Below, piece by piece: positions 45,603-55,887 of a DNA stretch of 64,000 nucleotides (within the stretch, counting starts at the first letter, position 1; each line of letters begins with the position of its first letter). The notes beneath the pieces were generated by a model. It was not told the origin of the DNA, searched no databases, and worked only from the letters and a program-made list of their open reading frames with translations. The translations under genes were made by a program, and so were the position numbers. The stretch is from Phoma sp. XZ068 (lineage: Eukaryota; Ascomycota; Dothideomycetes; Pleosporales; Didymellaceae), in NCBI GenBank assembly GCA_004835665.1, contig RBKR01000018.1, positions 62,001 through 126,000 on the forward strand, read 5' to 3'.

Positions 45603-46052
45603 AACATAAACAGATTCGACTCATATATCTTATCATAGGGCGGACAAATTAGAGCTATCAAGCGCATGTCCTCTCCTCCATTGCGAGGGATATGAATTGT
45701 ATCGTCACCATGCAATGCGTCAGATTTTCGTAATGAGATATCACATTACCCTAATCAGAAAGAAATGAGGCCATGCAAGTCTGTCTTTCCGAAGATGAAG
45801 AATCGCCGTTTTCCACGGAAGCGTGTGCTTTTTTCGTTCTGTTATCGTGAAAGTACATCCCCACAATCATTATTGGAGCCATATCAAGTGAGAGGCAACA
45901 TCTCAGTCGTATCTATTCGGAGATTTCAGGCTTTCTGCTCAAAGTAAACCGTGTGTGTCTACTTGGAGTAAGCTGCGTCAGCAGTTGGAATAAAGCACCC
46001 ATGTAATGAGATCGAGACTCTCCAGAATGCAGCAAAAGGGCGACATCAGATC
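45603..46052. other. Intergenic
   Basis: Ribokinase 3' flank to the start of the relic at 46053. Nothing recognised. Confidence 0.5.
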
Positions 46053-47230
46053 ATGGATGGCTTCAGGGGTCTGGAGGCGACACTAAAAGAAATCAAGCAT
46101 GGTTTGGGAGCTTTTCAACTGTACCAGCTTGTCAGGCAGTCCTGCGTAGATCCCGTTGCGACGATGCTGTTTGTCATGGAAATGCTCGTAATGCTCAATG
46201 AGAAGAACAGTTTGAGGAAAGTGACATCCGCCCCGTTGGCGGTGAAGAGTACTACGAAGGCGTCATTCAAGTTCTGTTTGAAGCTCAACCCGAAAGCAAA
46301 GATCTTGAAGATCAGGTTCACAGATCATATGTGATGTATTCACGTCACCAGTTGCATGTCACAAACAAGATTGGTAGCGATATAAATAACCGCGTCAAGT
46401 CAACAGGTGCAAGGACAGAAACCCTCGAGAACATAAGCAGAACAATCAAAAAGCTAAACCATAAGATCAGCCTACTAACTCCCACCATTCGATTGATAAT
46501 ACCGATTCCAGCCATGGCAATGACAGCAGCAATGATATCAGATGTTCTTTGGAGACTGCTTGACGTCAACGATGAAGTTGAGAAGAGCGACATGCTGATT
46601 GTTACAGCAAAGCAGAGGCACCTGCCCGGGGCCGAAGTAAGCAAAGCTGGACATGTCGTACACAACGAACAATTCAAGTCATGGCTGGCGTTGCGTCAGC
46701 CAGCGACTTTTCTGTTACGCGGACATCCCGCAACCCTAGCCGGAGTGACTGCACTGTCAATACCATGCCTCGACTTGACGATGGGATTGAGAACAAACGT
46801 GAATACTATTACGTTGGCCCACTTTTGCGGTCTACACGATAAGTATGGAGACTATTTTGGAGGAGCCGGGCTGTTAAGAAGCTTCATAGCTCAATTGTTG
46901 CGTCAGCATCCATTCGACATAAGCGACTTCAGCAGCCATGCAGGCGGGGCCGGTGGGCAGGGGCAGATCAACGCGCTTTGCCGGGTTTTCAGCTGGCTGA
47001 TTAGCAAATTGTCAGAGGAATGGTTAGTCATTTGCATATTGGACGAACCCGCTTATTACGAACGTGATGAGGCAACGCTAGAGGCCGTGAGGTACATCCG
47101 GCGGGAAATGTGCAACCCGCACCTAAAAGCCACCGTCAAGATATTCGCTACTGCCACAATGGAATTACGCAGAATGGAAGAAATCTTATCGGCAGAGTCG
47201 GTCCTAGATTTTTCGGCTGTAGGCGTGTAA
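46053..47230 (+). pseudogene. Frameshifted NACHT-like / STAND-type relic
   Basis: The gene reads from ATG 46053 (FRGLEATLKEIKHGLGAF) to about 46200, then loses frame; the second frame picks up as EEQFEESDIRPVGGEEYYEG and runs on through YVMYSRHQLHVTN to TAA-type stop at 47230. One base is probably missing near 46198-46205. The C-terminal part (FLLRGHPATLAG, LAHFCGLHDKY, GLLRSFIAQLLRQHPFDI, WLVICILDEPAYYE) has the layout of the NACHT-like module in fungal STAND proteins but without a usable Walker A lysine; the Walker-B-like block reads CILDEP. It stops soon after this module, so sensor repeats are absent. Same broad family as the relic at 9355-11345, on the opposite strand. A restart at ATG 46334 would give 298 residues, so residual expression cannot be excluded. 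Confidence 0.6.
46561..46568. promoter_or_regulatory. TGACGTCA inside the NACHT-like relic
   Basis: A perfect CRE palindrome within coding-derived sequence; probably fortuitous, recorded because it is one of six in the window. Confidence 0.2.
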
Positions 47231-47667
47231 AGTACTGGTACCTAGGTAGCGATAGTGGACAGCGAGAGCTGAATGATGGAACTGGTGCATGCAAGGTTGA
47301 AATCAAACTTTTCAAAATAAGGACAATGCGATCATATATTCTCTACAAGTCCTATGAACAGTCCAAGAACGAGAAAGATGTTCAGTGTTATTCGAAGTGC
47401 TCCTTACGTCTTTCGATCATGGTCAGTGCGTTGACGCTAGTGTTAACTCCGAGAGCCGACGTGTCTGGACGAGGATGAGACCGTTGATCCTTAACCTTCG
47501 TACGCGCTCAAACCTCCCGACACCGATAGTGAAAGGAACTTCAGATTCGCAGCAGATTTCATAAATAAGTGAATCGCAACGCACCAAACCACACAACTGA
47601 CCCTGCCTCCCATCATCGCCCACGCTCCACTGCGCTGACCCCGCGCTCTCCGCGACTCCCACACATC
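47231..47667. other. UBC7 upstream region
   Basis: Intergenic, 437 bp. The last ~90 bp before the UBC7 ATG are C-rich, as often seen in fungal leaders. No gene supported. Confidence 0.5.
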
Positions 47668-48241
47668 ATGTCCAACCCAGCAGCAAAGCGCCTCTTCAAA
47701 GAATACAAATCGCTCTCCTCAGATCCACCAGAAGGTATCACCGCCGGGCCCGTAAGCGAAGATGACATGTTCCTCTGGGAAGCCTTAATCCAAGGGCCTG
47801 AGGGCACACCATTCGAAGGCGGCGTGTTCCCCGCCGAGCTCAAGTTCCCCAAGGACTACCCTCTTGCGCCACCAAAAATGAAGTTTTTGACAGATATGTG
47901 GCATCCCAACGGTACGTACACTACGGCAGACCCGCGTCAGGAAAGCGGAGATGTCCATCGTGGAGGATTGAGCGCTGACACAGACAGTGTACAACAACGG
48001 CGAAGTGTGCATATCGATCCTGCACCCTCCCGGCGACGATCCACACCAGTACGAGCAAGCGTCTGAGCGCTGGTCGCCGATCCAGAGCGTGGAGAAGATC
48101 TTGATCAGCGTGATGAGCATGCTGGCTGAGCCGAACGATGAGAGTCCTGCGAACATCGATGCAGCAAAGATGTGGAGGAATAAGAGGGAGGAGTATGAGA
48201 AGGTTGTGCGACAGAACGTCAGGAAGAGTTTAGGGCTCTGA
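47668..48241 (+). CDS. UBC7: Ubiquitin-conjugating enzyme E2, UBC7 / UBE2G2 type
   Basis: Two exons, 47668-47911 and 47988-48241; 165 residues, the same length as yeast Ubc7. Transfers ubiquitin for ER-associated degradation together with membrane-bound RING ligases (Hrd1, Doa10) and the Cue1 anchor. The UBC fold reads through GGVFPAELKFPKDYPLAPP and FLTDMWHPN; splicing gives HPNVYNNGEVCISILHPPG with the catalytic Cys at position 89. The following acidic insertion GDDPHQYEQASERWSP is specific to the Ubc7/G2 and Cdc34 classes, and the rest of the sequence fits Ubc7. The 76-nt intron sits just before the active-site region. Convergent, 182 bp, with the sulfite oxidase gene. Confidence 0.95.
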
Positions 48242-48423
48242 GGGGGAAAGGAAATGCTGGAAGATAACGAAGCACGAGAAATGATTCACAAGCATAGCAT
48301 GGATGGTGTCTGGGTTTACGGGCGATTAGGACATGGCGTACGATTAGACATGTAATGCTTCGCTATCTAAAGAATCGAAATTACGTCTACCACCAGTCTT
48401 ACCATTATGCCTCGTGTGCGGCA

Positions 48424-49693
48424 TCAGACTACTTCTATGCCTGCAGCCTCGCCCCAAGCGTTGTACCCAACGCCACGGTAATTCCACTCAACGCTCTTCC
48501 GCTGTGTCTGTCCACTGCTGTCCGTCGCTTTGCTGTAGATAGTGACATTCTTGCCCTTCCCGACTGTGACTTTCGCCTTCCACAAAGTCCAAGCCCACTT
48601 CAGATCTACATCCTTGTCCTCGTAACCCTGGTCCAGTTCTGCATCCACCCAAGTTGTTCCTCCATCAATGCTCACCTCGACCTTTGTAATAGGGCCATCA
48701 GACCCACTCGGCAACGCATAGCCTTTGACCTCTATACTGCCGTTCTCATCTCGGTGAACCGTCGAGCCTGACTTTGGCACGCCAATCACACTGTTGATAG
48801 GCATGTCTTGTATCGAGTCAACCTTGCCCCACCACTGTTCGGCCTTTTCCTTGCAATCAGCCTCAGGTGGAAGGATCTTGTAGTCACGCTGCTGGTAGTA
48901 GCTCTTGCTTTCGCACATTTGCACCGTGATTCGATCCAACCACTTGACGCTTCTCGCACCAGCGATACCTGGTGTGACCACTCTAACCGGGGCACCATGG
49001 TTGGGCGTCAAAGGTTTGTCGTTCATTTGAAGCGCTATTAAGATCGAGCTGTTGGCATCCATAGCCCGTGACAAAGGTATGCTGGCACCGTAGTACTCAT
49101 CGTCCTGGGTCGGGGTCTGGAAGCAGGAGAATGCGACGTGTGCATCTTTCCATTTTTCTTTGTTGACGTTTATTCCGGCTGCTCCGAGAACATCTTTGAG
49201 AAGTGGTCCGGTCCATTTGCAGTTCATGACAGCACCGTCGAACCAGTCAATGCCGGACACTTCCTTCAGTTTCGTGCGCATGGTGTGGCGCCTGTTGCCA
49301 GCACACTGTAGGGCACATATCACGCTGTGTTGAGGAAGTGCCTGCAAATCCTTTACGTGTAGCGAAAGCTCCCTCTTCACGAGGCCGTACACGCAGACTT
49401 GGTGTGTCGCCGCGTCAAGATGTGGAATAGGTCCATGATTACGATCGTATCCACCTTCATTTGTGATGAAGCTGTCACGGGTTTTAGCTGCATATCCATA
49501 TTGTACCATATGTCTTCATCTTGGGGGCTTGGTACCTCGAGACAAGCTTATCGAGCTCCGGCTCCCGATTGAGCGGCTTTTCAACTGAATATTCAAGCTG
49601 CTGACGTCAGTAGCGTGTTCTGCAGTAAACATATTGCCTGTTATAGTAATGTGTAGAGCCCAGACGACCAAAAGGGGGACGTACCAGCACCAT
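48424..49693 (-). CDS. Sulfite oxidase-type molybdenum-cofactor enzyme
   Basis: Three exons: 49685-49693 (nine bases), 49536-49597, 48424-49471; 372 residues. Oxidises sulfite to sulfate at a Mo-pterin centre, detoxifying sulfite from cysteine breakdown. The spliced start MVLLEYSVEKPLNREPELDK is the usual entry of fungal and plant enzymes. The Mo ligand is Cys80 in ALQCAGNRRH; other pterin contacts include NHGAPVRVVTPGIAGARSVKW. The dimerisation domain shows VEVSIDGGTTWVDA and AWTLW. No cytochrome b5 domain and no nitrate-reductase modules, so it is the plant-like form, often peroxisomal; no C-terminal SKL-type signal is present (ends GIEVV). Intron 1 (49598-49684) contains a TGACGTCA. The nine-base exon is inferred from the missing N-terminus and could be replaced by another start. 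Confidence 0.9.
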
Positions 49694-50164
49694 GTTGTGC
49701 GATTGTGGACTGGCGGCGATGGCGTGATTGCTCCACGGGGGGGCTGATTAAGTCTCAACTAGGCGCGGGGTAGCCACGGCTGCCGCACAACTGACTCTGG
49801 TCACGCAACAGGAAGGTACGGGTTTCGGTCCGGGTAGATGCGGCTCGTGCTGCACGATGATACTTGTACAACTTCCACTTGCGCCTGACGTGCAGCATCG
49901 TGTTGGATCTGAAGAGTTTGTGAGGGCGAGAACTGATGACGTTTTTGGGAGGAATAATTGCGACATTCAAGTGGGCCGTGGAACTCTCGATTCAACTTCA
50001 GTTCTTCGATTCTTATCACATTAGACTTCGAGTAGTCGATGCCGGATGATCTTGTGCATGCAACGAACGAGAACTGACTTCTTAATACCTCATACACTTG
50101 TCTGGTTCGCTCAAGTATTCTGAACGCCTTAACATTCAAGCAGCTGTCAATACCTGAATGACGA
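49694..50164. other. Sulfite oxidase upstream region
   Basis: 471 bp between the sulfite oxidase start and the stop of the membrane-protein gene, both on the minus strand. No gene supported. Confidence 0.5.
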
Positions 50165-51121
50165 TCAAGCAACTCTGTCCCCACCTTTGGCTGAATCTGT
50201 GCAAACCTGGCCATTCCCGTGGACAGTATCGTCGTATGCAGGCGGTCGTGCTTCCCCGTAGGAGCTTCCGTGGTCTTCGACGCCGTCTACAAGTCTCCTC
50301 GTCTCTTCAACACGCAGCTCAACGTCCTCTTCCACCCGGTATCTTCTCGTATATCTCGAATCGGCACGGGTGCTCGGCCTGCCCATCAACAAAGCAATCG
50401 GCCACCTGAACAACTTCTCAATGCAAACGAATGGCAGAAACAGCGGCATGCATGGCGGCCAAATCGTCCAGTCCTCTCCTCCACCTTGTCCAACATATCT
50501 CAGCCCTTTACCCCATCGCACCAACAAGCAGTCGATTATCGTGCGCGTCAGACTGAAGGTTGCAGCAATAAAAGGTAGAATATTGAGCAGGACTACAGAC
50601 CACCAGCCACCTATACGCTTCCAAACGTAACCCCAGCACTCTGACCGAATGTAGGGATCGTCAATGTAGTGCATTCGTACGACAAAAGCAGCAAGAATTA
50701 CCGCATAGACGATTACAGCTGCTATGAGACGGTTCGCGCGGATGTTCGGTGAAGGGTTTGCAAAGCAGAAGTCCGGTGGCGAAGGTGAATGCCGCTGCGC
50801 CGAATTAGGAATCATCTCGTCCGCGGTAAGGTGAGGCGTGTCTATTTGAGATACGTCGGCGTGAGGTGTAGCCTGTGGGCGAGGCTGGTCTTCTACAACC
50901 GCAGGTAACAGAGCACCTTGTGATATCCTGTCGGAAGATGAGTTGAAGATATCGCCGTCATCATCGCTAATAGTATTACAGCAATCGAGGCGGCAATGCA
51001 CAAGAAACTCCAATAACAATGTAAACGACAATATGAGTATGGTGCAAACGAAAGTGTAAGTGTTGCCGAAGTTCGAGTTGTAGTCAGATTCGCATTTCGG
51101 TTTGGTACTCGAATCTCGCAT
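50165..51121 (-). CDS. Hypothetical membrane protein with a C-terminal PPAY motif
   Basis: Single exon, 318 residues from the first ATG (the frame extends upstream only by GTG). Hydrophobic segments: FVCTILILSFTLLLEFLV near 25-42, LIAAVIVYAVILAAFVV near 130-147, SVVLLNILPFIAATFSL near 172-188, and CMPLFLPFVCIEKLF near 220-235, so three or four membrane spans. Between spans 1 and 2 lies a ~85-residue Asp/Ser/Pro-rich loop. The C-terminal ~80 residues are charged and contain ARPPAYDD, a PPxY motif of the kind bound by WW domains of Rsp5-class ubiquitin ligases. Two potential glycosylation sites are near the loop. I do not recognise a family; proteins of this shape occur widely in filamentous ascomycetes. 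It follows the NADPH oxidase on the same strand, but the 284-bp gap means separate transcripts. Confidence 0.7.
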   Translation of the reverse strand: MRDSSTKPKCESDYNSNFGNTYTFVCTILILSFTLLLEFLVHCRLDCCNTISDDDGDIFNSSSDRISQGALLPAVVEDQPRPQATPHADVSQIDTPHLTADEMIPNSAQRHSPSPPDFCFANPSPNIRANRLIAAVIVYAVILAAFVVRMHYIDDPYIRSECWGYVWKRIGGWWSVVLLNILPFIAATFSLTRTIIDCLLVRWGKGLRYVGQGGGEDWTIWPPCMPLFLPFVCIEKLFRWPIALLMGRPSTRADSRYTRRYRVEEDVELRVEETRRLVDGVEDHGSSYGEARPPAYDDTVHGNGQVCTDSAKGGDRVA

Positions 51122-51405
51122 GTTAAAGTAGTAACAACAGAGAAACAAACTTTTATAAGACAGCGAAAGGCGTTGCGAAACTTGCCCTCTTATATGCGGT
51201 GACTTGCCTAGCCGTGGCTCAGCACGGGTGTTCGAGGCCGGCTTGGAAGTAAGCCGTGGCACGCTTCACGATGAAGGGGAAAAGAATGCAGACAAACCAA
51301 GGGCTCTTAAGAACGTGAAAACCAGGTCTGGCTTTTCTCGAAGGTTGCATCTCTATGATATTAAATTGCTGCTATTTGTTATCCGGGTATATGCGAAACT
51401 AAAAT

Positions 51406-53456
51406 CTAACCAAACACCTCGATCATGAAACGATACTCAATCTTCCTTCCTTCGTTCCGCGCCTTAGCATTCATTTGCGAGCACTGATCCGCAATCTGCT
51501 GGCCAATGACGGGAGGGCCACAGAAAAATACGCCAACGTTGATCTCATCCTTCACTTTCGCATTCTTCTCCTTCAACCTCTTACTTAAGACCTTGCACAT
51601 GTCTGTATAGTGCTCCTCCATAATTAGAGGAATATCTGGACGACCAAAGTGTGTAGGGTTGCAAAGTCCAGTGATAGGCGATTGTGGGTGCTCATCGGTC
51701 CTGTGTTTCTCGAGCAACCATCGAAACACATGTTCTGATATCTGCTTGCGCTTTTGAGTGACGTAGGTTCGAATTCGAATGTCGAGGTGCGATCGATCGA
51801 GCCCATTCGCGCGTGTCACTTCATTCAAAAGATCAGAGAACCACAGCAGGTTGTTCTTATCGCGCACCATCCAGTGAAAGTCAACGCGTCGGTGGTCTTC
51901 GTACGGTGAAGGTCCCTTGCTACTCTCGTAACCAGACTCTGTGGCAGGCTCCCCCGACATTGTACGCTCGAGCTCGTGATATTGAAGATCGGTCAGTACA
52001 CCCGAGAAAGGGGTGACACCAATACCGGCCCTGTGTCGTGTTAGTTTAGGTACTCCTTTCAGTCCTGCGACATTGCTTACCCGAAGACCATGCTGTAGTC
52101 GTAATCATAGAAACGTTGAGCAGGCGCACCGAATGGCCCATCGAGGCCGACCTTGATACTCTGCTTCTTGCCAGCTTTCTTCGCAATGTCTCGTAGCTCG
52201 TTCGTCCAGTCGCCGTCCGCTTTGATGTGCACCTGCATCCTGTTGTTGACACAGGTCGAGACAGTAAAAGGATGCCATTGCCAGCGAGATAACTGTGGCA
52301 CCTGGACAAAAACATACTGTCCAGCTTTGTAGTCCCAGGGCCTCTTATGAGGAACATGCACTGTAATCATGGTCGTCTCCTCGTCCAACAGCTCAAGTTC
52401 AGCTTCAATGGGTCGGAAACCTAGGATGACTCGCCAGGTGCGCTCGAAAACAACGAATAAAGTAGGAACTGCGAGCCAATAACCGAACATGGGCCATTGC
52501 AACAGCCCGGCAGTGCCATGTGCAATCATAAGACCTATGATAGGAAACATGAGAAGGTGGCCCATCTGAAAGACTTCGTAGCTCCATTTTCGAACTTGCG
52601 GCATGCTCAAAGCTGTCAAAGTGTAGAAGCAGCCAATGGCCGTGAGGCCCGTCCATCCGGGCACGGTCCTGACATAGTCGATGTAGGAACGGGGAACGCT
52701 ATCAGCACCGAGCACGACAGCCACACTGTCTTGTCGGTGCGCCATACTTCCGAAGACAAAAGATCCGGAAAGGTGGCCAATAGCATGAAGCGTGGCAAAG
52801 AACAGAGCAACAATTGACATCTTGATGTGGAAAGACTGCGAAAGATCCCAATTGATGAAACGGGAGATAAAGTAGAAGCGTCGCAGGAATGTTGATAGCC
52901 ATCGCGACATGGACAGTATGAGGAAGAAGAAGGTCGGGTAGAGAACGCCCGCCGACGTCTTCGATACTACTACACCCCAACCAAATGCTGGAGTGTATTC
53001 ATCGTACGTGAGGTATTTGACGAGCTGCCACCCACCAAACGCTACCATGAAGGCTGCGATGAGAGTCGAGAACGCAATCTGCGGTCCTTTGACGGCCCAG
53101 TAGGCGCGGGCTCGCCGCCAGAATGACATTTGTTTCCAGTAGTCATCTTCCTGTTTCGCTTCCTTCCGATCTTGCTCCAGAGATGGTATCTCCCACTGCT
53201 TCACACTCTCCGCAAACTTGGAGTCATCGATGTGATCTTCGCGGGTTCCTATCACGCTTCGGAGAAACTCGTGTCGTGCTTCTGCTCGTGATTCATGGTG
53301 CAGGTGGTGTGGTTGTGCTTTTGGTGCGATCTCCTTGTGCACTTGGTCAAGTTTGCGTTCTAGTTCCCAGTAGTCAATCTTTCCATTATTGTCGTGGTCT
53401 AGGTCGTCGATGAACTTCTTGATCTCGTCATCGGTAAGAGATTGTTGCTGGGCCAT
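51406..53456 (-). CDS. noxC: NADPH oxidase with N-terminal EF-hand (NoxC-like)
   Basis: Two exons, 52081-53456 and 51406-52030; 666 residues. Passes electrons from NADPH through FAD and two hemes to O2, making superoxide for signalling. An EF-hand (DLDHDNNGKIDYWELE) lies near residues 18-33, which suggests calcium control and the NoxC class; Nox A and B lack it. Six membrane spans follow. Heme ligands fit ATLHAIGHLSG and QMGHLLMFPIIGLMIAHG (His 13 apart). The dehydrogenase domain shows HPFTVST (FAD), LDGPFGAPAQ (NADPH ribose site), AGIGVTPFSG (restored only by splicing over the 50-nt intron 52031-52080) and FFCGPPVIG. C-terminus IEVFG is close to the family EXF ending. ATG 53456 begins the EF-hand-bearing N-terminus. 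Divergent from the esterase gene across an interval with two CRE sites. Confidence 0.88.
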
Positions 53457-54022
53457 CGATGGAGAGTTGTGGGTCAGGTCAGTAGAGATACCACTTGTGG
53501 CTCACCTATTTCTTATATCCCCATCATAGTTGAATCACTGGCGTGACGGCGCGCTGTGAACATACGTGCGCCGAGACAATAACGGTTGGCACCACTGACT
53601 GATTTGGTTAGAATGTGGCTAAGGGCAGGGCCTCGACGCAGGGAACCAAGACGACAAGAGCCTCAAGCCGGAAGAGGTGCCGGCGGACTGGGCTGGCGGA
53701 GCGGAACAAAGATCCCTAGGCAGATTCCGCTTGATGCGGAGCCACAAGGGAATGGCGGCCAAGAGCTCCGCGCGCGTTTGATTCACGCTTTGTAACCCTT
53801 CAAACGTTCGTATCTACGATGGGTCTCAGACATGGGAGGAGGATGCTCATGCGTGGTTCGATCAAAAGACTTGCTGCAAAAGGGGGCCGCATCAACATGA
53901 ATATTCGATTCGTTTCCATTGACTGCAAATGAATGATCGGTTTTACCACTGGCAAGTTCTGGCATGTCCATGTTGCCGTTTGTTGTGACACGACGGGATT
54001 CTGCCGAGCGCTTGGCGTTTTG

Positions 54023-54030
54023 TGACGTCA
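54023..54030. promoter_or_regulatory. TGACGTCA (CRE) site 1 in the NOX/esterase promoter
   Basis: Perfect 8-bp palindrome, 358 bp before the esterase ATG and 567 bp before the oxidase ATG. Expected binder: an ATF/CREB bZIP factor such as AtfA. Confidence 0.5.
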
Positions 54031-54212
54031 ACAATTTCATTTCACAATTGCACCGAATTTTTTTCTATGAACGGCGGCATGGCAAGGGAAGCTGTTTGCA
54101 ATCACTCACGTCCTCCAAATCCACACACGTCCCGTATACACAACCTAGATCGCGAGAAGAGGCCCCGAGACATCGATTGCATGCAGACTACCACACTCTT
54201 GCGGCGCGTCTT

Positions 54213-54220
54213 TGACGTCA
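54213..54220. promoter_or_regulatory. TGACGTCA (CRE) site 2 in the NOX/esterase promoter
   Basis: Second perfect copy, 168 bp before the esterase ATG, flanked TTTGACGTCATC. Confidence 0.5.
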
Positions 54221-54387
54221 TCACATGCACGCTTTCTCAACGCGTCGATGGCGTCCAGTCCGCCAGGATGCGTTAGGTGTGAGTAGATCTCCGAATTCTC
54301 TGCCCTGCATACTATAGCTTTCGCGTCTCTATCTTCAGATTGTCCTTTTCATTGCTCCAACACCCAAAACCCTAAGCGTGTGAGACC

Positions 54388-55392
54388 ATGCCTGAGACAC
54401 AACATTTGGTTGCCCAAGATGGCCCATCTATCAAAGTTACGGAACGCAACGATCGTACAATGCTCATGAGCGTGCTCTTGCATTTCGTACGACTTTTTCG
54501 CAAACAACTTGTTGTCAGCGAGCAGAATCACGAGGATGGATCGATAAAGCTAGACCCTCCTAGAACACGACTCAAGCCATGTACAGCCTCGCACCGCACT
54601 GTATGCGACATCCACATCTATGACATCGTACCACCAAAGCAGCGCGAAAAGACACCCTTAAAACGAATTTACTATATCGCTGGAGGAAGCTGGCAGATGC
54701 CACCGTCAGGACAGCATTGGTGGGTTTGCGCTAAGCTCACCCAAGCGCTGCCAGACACTATTATCTCGATCATCTCAGTGCCTCTGGCGCCCAACAACAC
54801 GGCATCAAGCTCTTTTCCATGGTGCTTGAGGCTCTATCGCGAACTGATGAAAATTGCGGAACACGCAGGCGAAAGAGTCACGTTCATGGGCGACTCGTCT
54901 GGAGCCAATATCATTCTCTGCCTGGTCATGGAAGCTCTGCGGCAAGAGGCGGAGACTCCTGGGATAGAGCGAACCCCTCGACCAACCTCTGTAATCACCA
55001 TCAGTCCATCGACAGATATGACGCGCAACAACCCCGACATCGAGAAACTACGAGACTTCGATCCCCTCCACTCGCCTGAGATGATCAAGGCCACGGCGAA
55101 AGCATGGGTTGCTGATGATGTGGATCCCGCAGACCGCATTGTATCTCCAATCAATGCTGATTTCTCACTGCTTGCCAAGAGTGGCATAAGGGTGCATGGT
55201 GTCACGGGTGGCTACGATGTGCTGTGCCCTGATGCTATCGTCTTCCGCAAGAAACTTTCTGAACACGGAGTTCAGGGAGAGTGGCTACATTGGGAAAAGC
55301 AGATGCATTGTTTCGTCCTCACTGCGCCGTACCATCTTAGTGAGGGTAAGCAAGCACTCGATTGGGTGATCGGTGTTATCAAAAGGGATTGA
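54388..55392 (+). CDS. Alpha/beta hydrolase fold-3 esterase/lipase (HSL-like)
   Basis: Single exon, 334 residues. A serine hydrolase probably acting on short-chain or acetyl esters. The nucleophile elbow is GDSSGANI near residue 170-177 (HSL family pattern GDSAGxN); the acid is Asp in GGYDVLCPD near 275; the catalytic His is in QMHCFVL near 308. The oxyanion region is IAGGSWQMPP rather than the classical HGGG, a known variation in fungal members but worth noting. No signal peptide or membrane anchor is evident although a short hydrophobic stretch lies near residues 25-35 (MLMSVLLHFVRLF). Start ATG 54388 is in frame and follows stops. Two CRE sites lie upstream. Confidence 0.87.
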   Translation: MPETQHLVAQDGPSIKVTERNDRTMLMSVLLHFVRLFRKQLVVSEQNHEDGSIKLDPPRTRLKPCTASHRTVCDIHIYDIVPPKQREKTPLKRIYYIAGGSWQMPPSGQHWWVCAKLTQALPDTIISIISVPLAPNNTASSSFPWCLRLYRELMKIAEHAGERVTFMGDSSGANIILCLVMEALRQEAETPGIERTPRPTSVITISPSTDMTRNNPDIEKLRDFDPLHSPEMIKATAKAWVADDVDPADRIVSPINADFSLLAKSGIRVHGVTGGYDVLCPDAIVFRKKLSEHGVQGEWLHWEKQMHCFVLTAPYHLSEGKQALDWVIGVIKRD

Positions 55393-55887
55393 AGTTGTAT
55401 ATCAGACGTTGTAAAAGATACCCAGTTCTACGTATTCGAAAGTTTCTTCACAGGCACGCCGAAGTATAGTGCTTCAGGCAACCACAGTGGTTTCTCCCAA
55501 ATGAAAGAGAATTTCACTGAACCGAATTTGAGACTTGCTGTTCGACGTCTCCTATCGTCTCAAATTATTCCACTGTTACATGCACGCTTCACAGTTGAAA
55601 TGAGGGCTGTGGTTTAATCCCTGGGCTGGCCAATTCGCACGTTTAGGAGTAATAGGCGCATTGTGTAACAAACAACGCCCAGCTAGCTGGGAGAGTGAGA
55701 CTTCCACAATTGCTAAGGACGACCGGGCAGGGCTGTTTAGACCGCCCCCCCCCCCAACGCTTTCTTCCAGCATTTTGGTGAAAGTCGTTTCACGGGAACG
55801 GATGCCGAAGCCTTTCCATTATATAATACCTGCCTGCATCAATGCTACCATTTCAATCCTTGCACACATTCCACTGCATAGATAACA
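55393..55887. other. Intergenic
   Basis: 495 bp, including an 11-base C run at 55745-55755. A TATA-like TATAATACC lies near 55820, about 65 bp before the next ATG. No gene supported. Confidence 0.5.

Larger units (their letters stand above)
53457..54387. other. Divergent promoter, NADPH oxidase / esterase
   Basis: 931 bp between opposite start codons. It contains two perfect TGACGTCA palindromes (listed separately) 190 bp apart. Short frames are present but without motifs. Confidence 0.6.
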
